Shown here: in pieces, positions 54,003-62,912 of the stretch
Layout: every line of letters begins with the position of its first letter
How positions within the stretch are numbered: position 1 is the stretch's first letter
Source: JBFGCT01 sp963825565
Lineage (GTDB): Bacteria; Actinomycetota; Acidimicrobiia; Acidimicrobiales; Ilumatobacteraceae
Length of the DNA: 64,000 bases
Direction: 5' to 3'
Assembly (NCBI GenBank): GCA_963825565.1
Contig: CAWGTW010000010.1
Location: forward strand, 248,001-312,000
Position numbers and translations under genes: made by a program
The notes under the pieces: model-generated
What the model saw: the letters and a program-made list of their open reading frames with translations, nothing else
What the model was told of the DNA's origin: nothing
Database searches by the model: none

Positions 54003-54443
54003 TCAGGCGTCGGTGGACGTGGTCTCGACCGCGTCGGCCAGCTCGCCCTTGGGTGCGCCCTTGATCTCGATCTTGCGCGGCTGGGCCTTCGCCAGGACCG
54101 GGATCCGCAGCGTGAGCACGCCGTCGGAGTAGTCGGCCTCGACCGCCTCGCTGTCGAGGCCGTCGCCGAGGGTGACCTGGCGGCGGAACGCACCGCGCCG
54201 GCGCTCGGCGACGTAGAGGCGGTCTCCCTCCTCGCGCTGCCAGTTGCGCTCGCCGGTCACGGTGAGCACGTTGCGCTCGACGGAGATGTCGAGGCTGTCG
54301 GAGGCGACGCCGGGGAGGTCGAGGTGGACCCACACGTCGTCGCCGCGGCGGTAGGCGTCCATCGGCATCGTGTTGATGGTGGGGGCGGTCGTGGTCTCGA
54401 GGAACCGATCGAGGTCACGGAACGGGGAGTTCTGGAAGAGCAT
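54003..54443 (-). CDS. Small heat-shock protein Hsp20 (alpha-crystallin family)
   Basis: A 146-residue ATP-independent chaperone. The alpha-crystallin domain spans about residues 40-130 (PMDAYRRGDDVWVHLDLPGV, LTVTGERNWQREEGD, RRRGAFRRQVTLGDGLD, YSDGVLTLRIPVLAKAQPRKIEI), with the C-terminal I-x-I-type anchor as KIEIKG. The start MLFQNSPFRDLDRF at 54443 is typical of actinobacterial HSP18/Hsp20. A HAIR element and promoter lie about 100 bases upstream, predicting HspR-controlled heat induction. Confidence 0.94.
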   Translation of the reverse strand: MLFQNSPFRDLDRFLETTTAPTINTMPMDAYRRGDDVWVHLDLPGVASDSLDISVERNVLTVTGERNWQREEGDRLYVAERRRGAFRRQVTLGDGLDSEAVEADYSDGVLTLRIPVLAKAQPRKIEIKGAPKGELADAVETTSTDA

Positions 54444-54519
54444 GGTGATCTCCTTGATGTTGGTTCGTTGCTGCATCGTCGTGCGGCACGATGGTGCGTT
54501 GTCGGTTCGGACAAAGATG

Positions 54520-54561
54520 ATGCTACACACCCTCATACAACTTGACAACAACGCACTCAGG
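54520..54561 (-). promoter_or_regulatory. hsp20 promoter with HspR-type HAIR element
   Basis: CTTGACA-acaacgc-ACTCAGG (54541-54561) matches the HspR inverted repeat (CTTGAGT-N7-ACTCAAG) at 11 of 14 arm positions. On the minus strand TTGTCA (54548-54543), a 17-base spacer and TAGCAT (54525-54520) form a good promoter, with the -35 inside the HAIR. Bound HspR would exclude polymerase until heat stress. Confidence 0.75.
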
Positions 54562-54568
54562 AAATCTT

Positions 54569-55387
54569 CTAGCGCTGCGCGATACGCCCGCGCAACGCGG
54601 TGCTGGCCAGCGTGAAGCTGACCGCGCCGACGGCGCCGATCGCCAGCAGGCCCTCGGCCAGATCGGTCCAGACCCACCCCTCGCTGACCAGGCTGCGCAG
54701 ACCGCGCAGCACGTAGGTGACCGGGTTGTACTTGGCGATCGTTGCCAGCCAGCCGGTCAGCGCCTGCTCGGGCAGGAACGTGCTGGTCAAGAACGCGAAG
54801 GGGAAGAACAGCAAGAAGCTGGAGTTGACCGCGGCCGGATTGCCGGTCTTCAGCGCGATCGCGTAGGGGAACCCGGCGAACGCCAACCCCCAGGCTGCGC
54901 CGTACAGCAGGAACACGACGATGCCCAGCAGGCCGGCCTCGAAGCGGACACCGAGGATCAGGCCGAGCGCGGTCACCGGAATCGCCAGGAGGATCACCGC
55001 CACGACGTCGGCTGCCATCAGGCCGAGGAGCAACGATGGCCGGCGGATCGGGGTCAGCAGCAGGCGATCGAAGTAGCCGTCCTGGATGTCGGTGACCAGC
55101 GCCGCAGCTCGGGACACACCGGTGACGGCGAAGACGATCGCCACGGGGAGCTGGAAGGCCTTGAAGTCGGCGACCACGCCGGTGGCCTCGGCGACGTCCT
55201 GCAGCGCGCCGACGTTGACGACGAAGAAGAACACCGGGATGATCAATGCCGGGCCGAAGAACTCCGGCTCGCGGAACACGCCGCGGATCGCCCGCTTGGC
55301 GACGGTCCGCAGGTCGTGGAGGAACGACGACCGGCGGGCGAGCGGCTCGTCGCCGGGCCGGACCGCAAAGGTCTCGGTCGAGGTCAT
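54569..55387 (-). CDS. ABC-2 type exporter permease (DrrB-like)
   Basis: A 272-residue protein with six predicted transmembrane helices. ABC-2 landmarks are GVFREPEFFGPALIIPVFFFVV, DIQDGYFDRLLLTPIRRPSLLLG and SSFLLFFPFAFLTSTFLP. Such permeases export drugs or lipids with a DrrA ATPase. The start overlaps the ATPase stop by four bases (ATGA). The 3' end lies only seven bases from the HAIR element of hsp20, which reads away in the same direction. Confidence 0.92.
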   Translation of the reverse strand: MTSTETFAVRPGDEPLARRSSFLHDLRTVAKRAIRGVFREPEFFGPALIIPVFFFVVNVGALQDVAEATGVVADFKAFQLPVAIVFAVTGVSRAAALVTDIQDGYFDRLLLTPIRRPSLLLGLMAADVVAVILLAIPVTALGLILGVRFEAGLLGIVVFLLYGAAWGLAFAGFPYAIALKTGNPAAVNSSFLLFFPFAFLTSTFLPEQALTGWLATIAKYNPVTYVLRGLRSLVSEGWVWTDLAEGLLAIGAVGAVSFTLASTALRGRIAQR

Positions 55388-56364
55388 CGTGCGACGTCCT
55401 CGTTGCCGAGCGGCCGGCCGTCGTGGCCCGCCGCGAGGTGCGCCCCGGTGACGCTCAGGAACACGTCGTCCAACGTCGGCGTGCGCAGTGTCAGCGAGGT
55501 CACCGGCACGCCGCAGCCGTTGAGGGCGACGGCGACGTCGGCGATCACCGCCGCGCCATTGGCGGTCGACACCGACAGCTCCTGGCCGTGCGCCTCGACG
55601 TCGTCGATCCCGCGGATGCCCCGGACCGCGGCGACGGCGGCGGCCGGATCGCCGTCGACCTCGGCGACGATGAGGTCGGTCCCGATCGTCCGCTTGAGCT
55701 CGCCAGGCGTTCCCTCGGCCTCGATTCGCCCGTTGGCGATGATCCCGACCCGGTCGGCGAGCTCGTCGGCTTCCTCGAGGTATTGCGTCGTCAGGAAGAT
55801 CGTCGTCCCGCCGTCGGTGTTGAGGCGGCGAACCTCGGCCCAGACCGCATTGCGGCTCGCCGGATCGAGCCCGGTCGTCGGCTCGTCGAGGAACAGGATC
55901 TGCGGTCGGTGGATCAGCGACATCGCGAGGTCGAGCCGCCGCTTCATCCCGCCCGAGTACGACTCGACCCGGTTGTCGATCGCCGTGCCGATGTCGACGA
56001 GGCCGATGACGTCGTCCATCCGCCGTTTGATGTCGGGTTTGCTCAGCCCGTAGAGCTGGCCCTGCAACTGGAGCAGCTCGCGCCCGGTCTGCTTGCCGTC
56101 GATCGAGGCGTCCTGCAACGCCACGCCGATCCGCAGCCGGATCGCACCGGGGTCGGCGACGACGTCGAACCCGGCGACGCTCGCCGAGCCCGACGTCGGC
56201 GACAGCAGGGTGCAGAGGATCTTGACCGTCGTCGACTTGCCGGCACCGTTCGGTCCGAGGAAGCCGTAGATCTCGCCGGTCGAGACGTCGAGGTCGATCC
56301 CTGCGACGGCCTCGTTCGCCCCGAAGTTACGCCGCAGCTCGCGAGCCGCGATCGCTGTACTCAT
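55384..56364 (-). CDS. ABC-2 type exporter ATPase (DrrA-like)
   Basis: A 326-residue ATPase with Walker A GPNGAGKST near residue 39, signature YSGGMKRRLD, Walker B ILFLDEPTTGLDP and an H-loop in which TTQYLEE replaces the usual His with Gln, as in DrrA-type exporters. A C-terminal DUF4162 domain follows. It powers the downstream permease. The ATG at 56364, nine bases after GGAG, is preferred over the in-frame ATG at 56376. Confidence 0.93.
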   Translation of the reverse strand: MSTAIAARELRRNFGANEAVAGIDLDVSTGEIYGFLGPNGAGKSTTVKILCTLLSPTSGSASVAGFDVVADPGAIRLRIGVALQDASIDGKQTGRELLQLQGQLYGLSKPDIKRRMDDVIGLVDIGTAIDNRVESYSGGMKRRLDLAMSLIHRPQILFLDEPTTGLDPASRNAVWAEVRRLNTDGGTTIFLTTQYLEEADELADRVGIIANGRIEAEGTPGELKRTIGTDLIVAEVDGDPAAAVAAVRGIRGIDDVEAHGQELSVSTANGAAVIADVAVALNGCGVPVTSLTLRTPTLDDVFLSVTGAHLAAGHDGRPLGNEDVAR

Positions 56365-56560
56365 CAGTTGCTCCATCGTTCGAGGGGGTTGGCCCCGCCA
56401 CGGTACCGGCCGCTCCCACCGCCGGGTCCGTCCGTACGCGAAGCCCTCCGGTGAGTCGCGGCGCGATCTGTTGGCACCGGATCTCGGCGGTCGCGATGCC
56501 GGCCGTCGTCGTGGAGCACTCCGTCGGCACCGACCGAACCACCCCCGCCCGGGGTCGGGT

Positions 56561-58360
56561 TCACTCGCTGTAGCGACGGATGCGGACGGGCTTGCCGCGC
56601 ATCGACGCCGATTGCATCGAGCGGATGACGTCGTCGACGGACTCCGCGGGCACACCGACGACGGAGTAGTTGTCGGCGATCCGGATCGGGCCGATCTGGC
56701 GCCCGGTGAGGCCCGACTCGTTGGCGATCGCCCCGACGAGGTCGCCGGGTCGAACACCGCCCTTGCGACCCAGGCTGACGTACAGGAATCCGGTCTCGTC
56801 CTGGCCGCCGGGTCGCCGGTCCCCGGTCTCGGACCGCCGGCCCGGTCGCTTCAACTGCCGCTCGTCGCGCGGCGACCCGGCGCGCCGCGAGCCGTCGCGC
56901 CCGGACCCTGCGCGCTGACGGTCGTCACGCTGCATCCACTCGGATGCGTCGGGAATCTCCTGTTCGTCCATCGTCGCGCCCCGTCCCTCGTGGACGAGGC
57001 GGATCGCGGCGAGCGCGATGTCGCGTTCGCTCCCGTCACCTGCGAGTCCGTCGAGCACGCCGGCGAACTCGTCGAGGTCGTCGGCGGCGAGCGACTCCCT
57101 GATCGCACTGACCGTCAACTCGATCTGGCGGGCCCGCAGGTCGGCGACCGTCGGCACGGTGGCAAACGTGAACTTCTGCTTGGTCAGGCGCTCGATGTTG
57201 CTCAGCAGCCGACGCTGGCGCGGCTCGGCGAGCGTGATCGCGACGCCCTCGCGGCCGGCTCGCCCGACTCTGCCGATCCGGTGGACATAGCTCTCCGCCG
57301 CCGGCGGCACGTCGTAGTTGACGACGTGGCTCAGCGTGTCGACGTCGAGCCCGCGGGCAGCGACGTCGGTGGCGATCAGGAGCTCTGCGGTCCCGTCGCG
57401 CAGCCGGGCCATCACCCGGTCGCGTTGCTGCTGGTCCATCCCGCCGTGCAGGGCCTCGGCGCGGTAGCCGCGGCCGTTCATCGTGACGGTGAGCTCGTCG
57501 ACCTCGGTGCGCGTGCGGCAGAACACGAGCGTCGACTGCGGCGATTCGATGTCGAGGATGCGCCCGAGGGCTGACGCCTTGTGAGAGCGCTGCACGACGT
57601 AGACCTTCTGGTCGATGAGCGCCCGGCCCGGGTCGGTGTCGCCGCCGCCGGTCTGGATGTGGACCGGGTCGCGCTGGTACTTCTCCGCCAGGCGGCGGAT
57701 GTGGCGGGGCAGTGTCGCCGAGAAGAGCACGGTCTGGCGGTCGCTCGGCGTGTTCTCGAGGATTGCCTCGATGTCGTCGGTGAAGCCCATGTCGAGCATC
57801 TCGTCGGCCTCGTCGAGCACGAGCACACGGATTCCGTCGAGTCGGAGCGACCCGCGCCCGATGTGATCCAGCGCACGGCCCGGCGTGGCGACCACGACGT
57901 GGGCACCGCGGTCGAGGGCCTGGAGTTGACGCTGGATCGGCTGCCCGCCGAAGACGGGGACGACCTTCACGCCGAGCTGCCGGCCGTACTTGAACATCGC
58001 TTCGCTGACCTGGACGGCAAGCTCGCGTGTGGGCACCAGGACGAGGGTCGATGGCTTGGCGGGCGAACCGGGTTCGATCGCCTGTAGGGCCGGGAGTGCG
58101 AACGCCGCGGTCTTGCCGGTCCCGGTTGCCGCCTGCCCGAGCAGGTCGGCCCCGGCGAGCAGGACCGGGATCGTCTGGCGTTGAATCGCCGTCGGTTCCT
58201 CGTACCCCAGCGACTCGAGCGCGGCGAGCAGCTCGGGTCGCAGCCCGAGCGCGGCGAACCCGGTCGGCTCGTCGGTGGGCTCGTCGATCGACTGGGCGGT
58301 CGGCTCGTCGGTGGGCTCGTCGATCGACCGGGCGGTCGGCTCGTCGTCGTGTTCGGTCAT
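56561..58360 (-). CDS. deaD: DEAD-box RNA helicase (DeaD/CsdA-like)
   Basis: A 599-residue helicase. Acidic repeats SIDEPTDEPTA(Q) are at the N-terminus. The Q motif LGYEEPTAIQRQTIPVLL comes next, then Walker A AATGTGKT, VLDEADEMLDMGF, FSATLP, and HRIGRVGRAGREG. An Arg/Gly-rich stretch (RAGSGRDGSRRAGSPRDERQ) follows and a DbpA-type RNA-binding domain ends the protein. The layout is that of cold-shock RNA helicases that assist ribosome assembly and mRNA turnover. The near-identical N-terminal repeats are unusual. Confidence 0.93.
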   Translation of the reverse strand: MTEHDDEPTARSIDEPTDEPTAQSIDEPTDEPTGFAALGLRPELLAALESLGYEEPTAIQRQTIPVLLAGADLLGQAATGTGKTAAFALPALQAIEPGSPAKPSTLVLVPTRELAVQVSEAMFKYGRQLGVKVVPVFGGQPIQRQLQALDRGAHVVVATPGRALDHIGRGSLRLDGIRVLVLDEADEMLDMGFTDDIEAILENTPSDRQTVLFSATLPRHIRRLAEKYQRDPVHIQTGGGDTDPGRALIDQKVYVVQRSHKASALGRILDIESPQSTLVFCRTRTEVDELTVTMNGRGYRAEALHGGMDQQQRDRVMARLRDGTAELLIATDVAARGLDVDTLSHVVNYDVPPAAESYVHRIGRVGRAGREGVAITLAEPRQRRLLSNIERLTKQKFTFATVPTVADLRARQIELTVSAIRESLAADDLDEFAGVLDGLAGDGSERDIALAAIRLVHEGRGATMDEQEIPDASEWMQRDDRQRAGSGRDGSRRAGSPRDERQLKRPGRRSETGDRRPGGQDETGFLYVSLGRKGGVRPGDLVGAIANESGLTGRQIGPIRIADNYSVVGVPAESVDDVIRSMQSASMRGKPVRIRRYSE

Positions 58361-58449
58361 CGGTGGCGCTCCTCGGGCAATCCGCCACCCTATGAGCGAG
58401 TGGTGAGACTTGGCGCGGACGGGTCGCGTTGAGCCTCACCGGTGGGGAT

Positions 58450-59127
58450 TCAGGCGGCGAGTTGGCCGTCGATGATGTGGACCTCGCGATCGCAGAACTT
58501 GGTGATCCGCTCATCGTGCGTGACCACGATGCAGGCGATCCCGCGCTGCTTCATCTCGTTTTGGATCAGCTCCATCACCTGCTCGCCGAGCTTGGTGTCG
58601 AGTGCCGAGGTCGGCTCGTCGAACAGGACGAGTTTGGGGTCGTTCATCAGTGACCGCCCGATCGCCACCCGCTGGCGCTGGCCGCCGGAGAGCTGTGACG
58701 GAAGGTTCTTCTTGCGGTCGGCGAGCCCGAGCTCCTCGAGCAACTGGTCGGCCCGCTGCCGCGCCGGCGCACCGGTTCGCCGGCCCAGTTCGTCGACGAC
58801 GAGCAGGTTCTCCCGGGCGTTCAGGAACGGCACGAGGTTGACCGACTGGAAGACGAACCCGACCGACTGTTGGCGGAACTTCGTCAGTTGCTTGTCGTTG
58901 TAGCCCGAGATGTCCTCGCCGCCGACCACGATCGTGCCTTCGGTGGCACCGAGGATGCCGCCGGCGATCGAGCACAGCGTCGTCTTGCCCGATCCGGAGG
59001 GGCCGACCAGCGCGACCATCTCGTTCTCGCCGACGGTGAGGGTGGCGTGGTCGAGGGCGACGACCTCGGAGCCATCACCCATCGGGTAGATCTTGCGGAC
59101 GTCGGACAGTTCAAGTGCGTTCATCAT
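58450..59127 (-). CDS. ABC transporter ATPase, MacB/LolD type
   Basis: A 225-residue ATPase: Walker A VGPSGSGKTT near residue 38, signature QLSGGQRQRVAIGR, Walker B LVLFDEPTSALD, and H-loop VVTHDERI. It belongs to the class that works with FtsX-type permeases such as MacB or LolCE. It follows two such permease genes on the same strand, so the three make one complex. The 88-base gap to deaD is empty. Either of two tandem ATGs (59127 or 59124) could start it. Confidence 0.93.
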   Translation of the reverse strand: MMNALELSDVRKIYPMGDGSEVVALDHATLTVGENEMVALVGPSGSGKTTLCSIAGGILGATEGTIVVGGEDISGYNDKQLTKFRQQSVGFVFQSVNLVPFLNARENLLVVDELGRRTGAPARQRADQLLEELGLADRKKNLPSQLSGGQRQRVAIGRSLMNDPKLVLFDEPTSALDTKLGEQVMELIQNEMKQRGIACIVVTHDERITKFCDREVHIIDGQLAA

Positions 59128-59260
59128 CGGGTTCCGTGGGTCGGGGGAGGCGGGATCGGTGGTCGGTCGGTCGGTGGTCGGTGGGCGGCGGTGTAGGGGG
59201 CCGGGCCGTGGGGACTCGCGTCGGGGCCGACCGACGTGTCGTGCGCGGCAGGGCGAGTGG

Positions 59261-60361
59261 TCACGACGTCGTGCCGATCGCCGAGGCCGGATCGATGCGC
59301 AGGATCCGGCGGAGGGAGAACGCCGAACCGACGACGGCGGCGACGAGCAGGAGGAGGATGCTCGTGACGATCCGGCCGGCCGTGATGTAGATCGGGATCG
59401 AGCCGGGCGGGATGAGTAGATCGAGGACCACGACCAACACCCCGGCGACCGTCGAGGCGACCAGCGTGACGACGACCGCCTGCGCGACGAGCCCACCGAA
59501 GATCGTCCTCGACCGCGCACCGAGCGCCTTCAGGACGCCGTACAGCGCGGTGCGCTCGACGGTGAGCAGCGCGAAGAACAGCGCGATGACGACGAACGCG
59601 ATGACGATCGTGACGCCGATGATCTGGTTGAACGTCGAGCTCTGCTCCTCGACGCCAGGGATCGCACGGACTGCGGCGTCGATCGTGTAGCTGTCGGTGC
59701 GGCCCGCAGTGGCGAGGTCGATCCGGTCCCCGACCCCTGCGTCGCCGCGCACGACCAGCGCCTGGAAGACGCCGTCGCCGAGGGCCGCATCCGGTCGGTT
59801 GGAGTTGAGCACCTCGCGCCACGTGTCGGCCGACGCCCACAAGGCTCCCTGCCCGTTGAAGCTCGTGTCCTCGACGAACCCGATCACCTCGACCGGAGAG
59901 CGGGCGGGTCCGAGCAGCAGCGTCATCCCGATCTCGACACCGTCGGCCTGGAGGACCTCGTCTGCGTACACCTGGCCGGCGGGTGGTATCGCTGGCACTC
60001 CCTCGGGCGGGATCTCGAAGCCGAACAGCGCGACGTTGGCGAGGTCGCGCGGCCCGTTGCCCGGCACCCGTGCCCCGAGCTGGACGAGGCCGAGCCCGCC
60101 GACCTCGTCGACACCGTCGACCGCCTCGACCTGGGCGCGGAGTTCGGCATCGATCCGGCTGCGGGCGAACGAGGCCTGTGCGGTGTCGGCGTACACGATC
60201 ACGTCGGCGTCCTGTGCTCGGATCGCCCCGGTCGAGGAGCGGATCAGCCCGTCGAGCAGGCCGCCGAGGAACATCAGCAGCAGGGCGATCAGCGTCAGGA
60301 TCACCGCGGCGGTGGCGAAGCGGCCCGGCTTGCGGACCAGTTCGATCAGGGCGATCTTCAT
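59261..60361 (-). CDS. FtsX-type ABC transporter permease, second subunit
   Basis: A 366-residue permease of the FtsX/DevC type: one N-terminal transmembrane helix (ATAAVILTLIALLLMFLGGLL), an extracytoplasmic domain of about 200 residues, and three C-terminal helices (IGVTIVIAFVVIALFFALLTVE, VVVTLVASTVAGVLVVVLDLLI, IVTSILLLLVAAVVGSAFSLRRIL). The end RILRIDPASAIGTTS is characteristic. The start MKIALIELVRKPGRF at 60361 lies 43 bases after the first permease stop. Confidence 0.9.
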   Translation of the reverse strand: MKIALIELVRKPGRFATAAVILTLIALLLMFLGGLLDGLIRSSTGAIRAQDADVIVYADTAQASFARSRIDAELRAQVEAVDGVDEVGGLGLVQLGARVPGNGPRDLANVALFGFEIPPEGVPAIPPAGQVYADEVLQADGVEIGMTLLLGPARSPVEVIGFVEDTSFNGQGALWASADTWREVLNSNRPDAALGDGVFQALVVRGDAGVGDRIDLATAGRTDSYTIDAAVRAIPGVEEQSSTFNQIIGVTIVIAFVVIALFFALLTVERTALYGVLKALGARSRTIFGGLVAQAVVVTLVASTVAGVLVVVLDLLIPPGSIPIYITAGRIVTSILLLLVAAVVGSAFSLRRILRIDPASAIGTTS

Positions 60362-60404
60362 CGCTGGTCCTCGCAAGCGGGGAGCGGGCACACCGCCGGC
60401 CGAG

Positions 60405-61541
60405 TCACCGGCCGACCTCGCCGCCGGTCGTGGCGTCGATCGGGTCGATCTGCAGCACGCGGCGGGCCGCGATCAGCGAGCTGAGGATGCCGAGCGCGAT
60501 CAGCAGCACCGACCAGAAGGCGACCGCCCCGGTCTCGAAGCGCAGTTGCAGCCCGCCGAGCGTCTGCTGGCTGAGGGGGTAGTAGAGGAGCGTCCCGATG
60601 CCGATTCCGGCGATCAGAATGATCAGCGCCTGGACCAGCAGCGACGAGACGAGCCGCCTGGCCGGGGCGCCGAGCGCCCGGAGCAGCGTCAGCGCGCCCG
60701 CCTTCTGGAACGTGACGATCAGGAAGAACAACCCGGTCACGCACGGCACGACCAGCGCGTACAGCAGGAAGATGATCGTGAACGATTGCTGCACCTGGGA
60801 CACACCGGGTGTTTCGGCGGCGGCGTCCTCGCGGGTCAGCGCGTCGAGTTCGAGCGATTGGGCGTTGATGCTCTCGACGAGTTGATCCTCGCTGACGCCC
60901 TCGGCCGGGACGACGCCGATCACGTTGGGCAGTGGTTGCCCGGCATCCGGATTCACCGACCGCAGTGCGGCGACGTAGGTGTCGTAGGACGTGAACAGCG
61001 TGGGCGCGACGTTGAGCTGCACGTCCTCGGCGATCCCGACGATCGTGATCTCGAGCCCGCCGGGCAGCAGCGTGATCGTCTGGCCGATGCCGTACCCGTT
61101 GGCGACGTCGGCGTCGCTGGCGACCGCCTCACGGTCGTCGAGCGGAAGTCGACCCGCGACCAACGCGGCCGGTGCGCCGATGCCGTCGCCGTCCGGCCCG
61201 AGCTCGTAGCCGATGATCGTGGTGTCGAACGTCTCGCCGTCCTCGGTCTGCCCGGTGAAGGTGCCCTGGCCGATGCGACCGACCTCCGCGACCCCGTCTG
61301 CGCTGCGCACCAGGGCCTCCAGATCGGGGGTGATGACGCTGCCCTGGATCACCCGTTGGCCGTCGACGGCGTACACCAGCACCGGCGTGTTCTGGTTGCG
61401 GATCGCCCCGATGAACGACGTGATCAGCCCGTTCTGGAGCGACTGCTGGAACAGGATCAAGAAGACGAGGAGGGCGATCGCCGCCACCAGCATGCCGAAG
61501 CGCACCTTGGCGCGTGCCATCTCCTTCAGCGCGAGAAACAT
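60405..61541 (-). CDS. FtsX-type ABC transporter permease, first subunit
   Basis: A 378-residue permease similar in layout to the next gene: an N-terminal helix (FGMLVAAIALLVFLILFQQSL), a large external domain, and three C-terminal helices ending in ARRVLQIDPIDATTGGEVG. The two permeases share about a quarter of their residues by eye and probably form a heterodimer with the ATPase downstream. MFLALKEMARAKVRF (61541) is chosen; an ATG eight codons upstream (61565) is possible. A TATACG element lies just before it and may be the operon -10. Confidence 0.9.
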   Translation of the reverse strand: MFLALKEMARAKVRFGMLVAAIALLVFLILFQQSLQNGLITSFIGAIRNQNTPVLVYAVDGQRVIQGSVITPDLEALVRSADGVAEVGRIGQGTFTGQTEDGETFDTTIIGYELGPDGDGIGAPAALVAGRLPLDDREAVASDADVANGYGIGQTITLLPGGLEITIVGIAEDVQLNVAPTLFTSYDTYVAALRSVNPDAGQPLPNVIGVVPAEGVSEDQLVESINAQSLELDALTREDAAAETPGVSQVQQSFTIIFLLYALVVPCVTGLFFLIVTFQKAGALTLLRALGAPARRLVSSLLVQALIILIAGIGIGTLLYYPLSQQTLGGLQLRFETGAVAFWSVLLIALGILSSLIAARRVLQIDPIDATTGGEVGR

Positions 61542-61698
61542 TCCGATCGGCAACGTATACGGCACCGCCCGCCGACTGGATGATGGCGGGTCGTGTCAGC
61601 GCGACCCGGCCGTGAGCCGGTGATGCAGCGAGCGCCCCGGCGGCGGACGACGACCGGTCACGGCCGTGTCGGCGGTTGTCGGCGAGAGGTCGGGGTGC

Positions 61699-62144
61699 TC
61701 AGCTGCAGCCGGTCGCTTCGTCGGCGCGACCGAGCGAGACGTTCTGGAGGACCTCGGAATCGCCGGTCTTCACGTACCACTCCCACCGCGCCTCGTCAGG
61801 GCGAGTCGACCCAGGTCTCGGTCTTCTCCGCGAAGCAGCACCGGGTGTCGTCGACCCCGATCGTCTCGAGCCCGGGCGCCGCGAGCCGTGTCTCGGCCGC
61901 GAGCACCTCGTCAGCGGTCTGCGCTTCGACGCCGAGATGGTTGAGGTGGTGGAACTCGCCCGGAGCGGCCGCTTCGGGTTCGTTGCTGCCGACCTCGAAG
62001 AGCACCAGCTTGAGCGGTGGGTCCGCGATCGCGAAGTTGGCGTAACCCGGGGCGGAGCTTTGCCGGCGCGGTTACGAACATCTTTGAGTAGAAGTCGATC
62101 GCCTCGTCGAGGTCGTGCACGTTGAGGGCGAGTTGCAGGCGCAT
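61699..62144 (-). CDS. CadI/ArsI-type glyoxalase-fold metalloenzyme, two single-base frameshifts
   Basis: Three frames together give one glyoxalase-fold protein: LQLALNVHDLDEAIDFYSKMF from the ATG at 62144, then YANFAIADPPLKLVLFEVGS, HHLNHLGVEAQTADEVLAAE and DDTRCCFAEKTETWVDSP, then DEARWEWYVKTGDSEVL to the stop at 61699. Removing one base near 62054 and one near 61800 gives about 147 residues. The pattern (NHLGVE, TRCCFA) matches ArsI/CadI heavy-metal or organoarsenical-linked dioxygenases. Two insertions in 446 bases fit poor consensus sequence rather than slow decay. Confidence 0.75.
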
Positions 62145-62312
62145 CGGGATCGTTCCGGCCGGGAGACGTATTGATGATCATCGAGATGATGGCGACGGGC
62201 AGGTTCATCCGCAACCTCGGCTCGCGCGCCCGGGCTCAAGCCGGCGGTTCGATCTACCGAAGACAAGTCATCCGCGTCATCGCTCGCGGCGACTCGAATT
62301 CAGGAGAACGCA

Positions 62313-62897
62313 ATGAACCATCCATCCGACGAGACGAGGGAGCGCCGGCGCGCCGGCGGTCTGATCTTCGGCTCTGCGCTCATCGCCGCACTCGGGGTCG
62401 GAGCGCTGGCCTACACCTCGACGAACGCAGCCTTCACCGGTACGACCGGCAACACGGCCAACAACTTCACGGCGGCCGCGGTGACGCTGACCGACGACGA
62501 TTTCGGTGGCACGAACCTCACCCTCGCGAACATGATCCCGGGCGATGTCTCGAGCGGCTGCATCGAGGTCACGTACAACGGGACAACGACCGACCTGGCG
62601 GGTCTGCGGGTGTACGGCTCGTCGACGGGTGCCCTCCTGCCCGACCTCGACGTTCTGATCCAGCGCGATGGCGCCAGCAGCAGCTGCGCGACGCCGGGGG
62701 CGTTGACCACGGTCTACACCGGTTCGCTCTCCGGGCTCGGCAACGACTGGACGACCGGCAGCGCCGGCCTGACCCCGGCGGCTACCGGCGAGACCGTCGC
62801 ATACCACTTCGACGTCACGCTCGACGCACTGACGCCCAACGCCCAGCAGGGCGCGACCGCGTCCGCCGACTTCACCTGGGAGGTCCGGTCCAACTGA
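62313..62897 (+). CDS. TasA/camelysin-like secreted protein, probable SipW-type substrate
   Basis: A 194-residue protein. A basic head (RERRRAGG) is followed by a hydrophobic core (LIFGSALIAALGVGALAYT) and then NAAFTGTTGNTANNFTA, the pattern at the processed end of CalY/TasA-type proteins (AxA-F-T, later N-x-F). The mature domain is Thr/Ser/Gly-rich with two cysteines and beta-strand periodicity. In Firmicutes such proteins need the dedicated signal peptidase SipW and build matrix fibres; the SipW-type gene follows after 15 bases here. GGAG lies nine bases before the ATG. Confidence 0.85.
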   Translation: MNHPSDETRERRRAGGLIFGSALIAALGVGALAYTSTNAAFTGTTGNTANNFTAAAVTLTDDDFGGTNLTLANMIPGDVSSGCIEVTYNGTTTDLAGLRVYGSSTGALLPDLDVLIQRDGASSSCATPGALTTVYTGSLSGLGNDWTTGSAGLTPAATGETVAYHFDVTLDALTPNAQQGATASADFTWEVRSN

Positions 62898-62912
62898 CCG
62901 GCTCGTCCAGCC

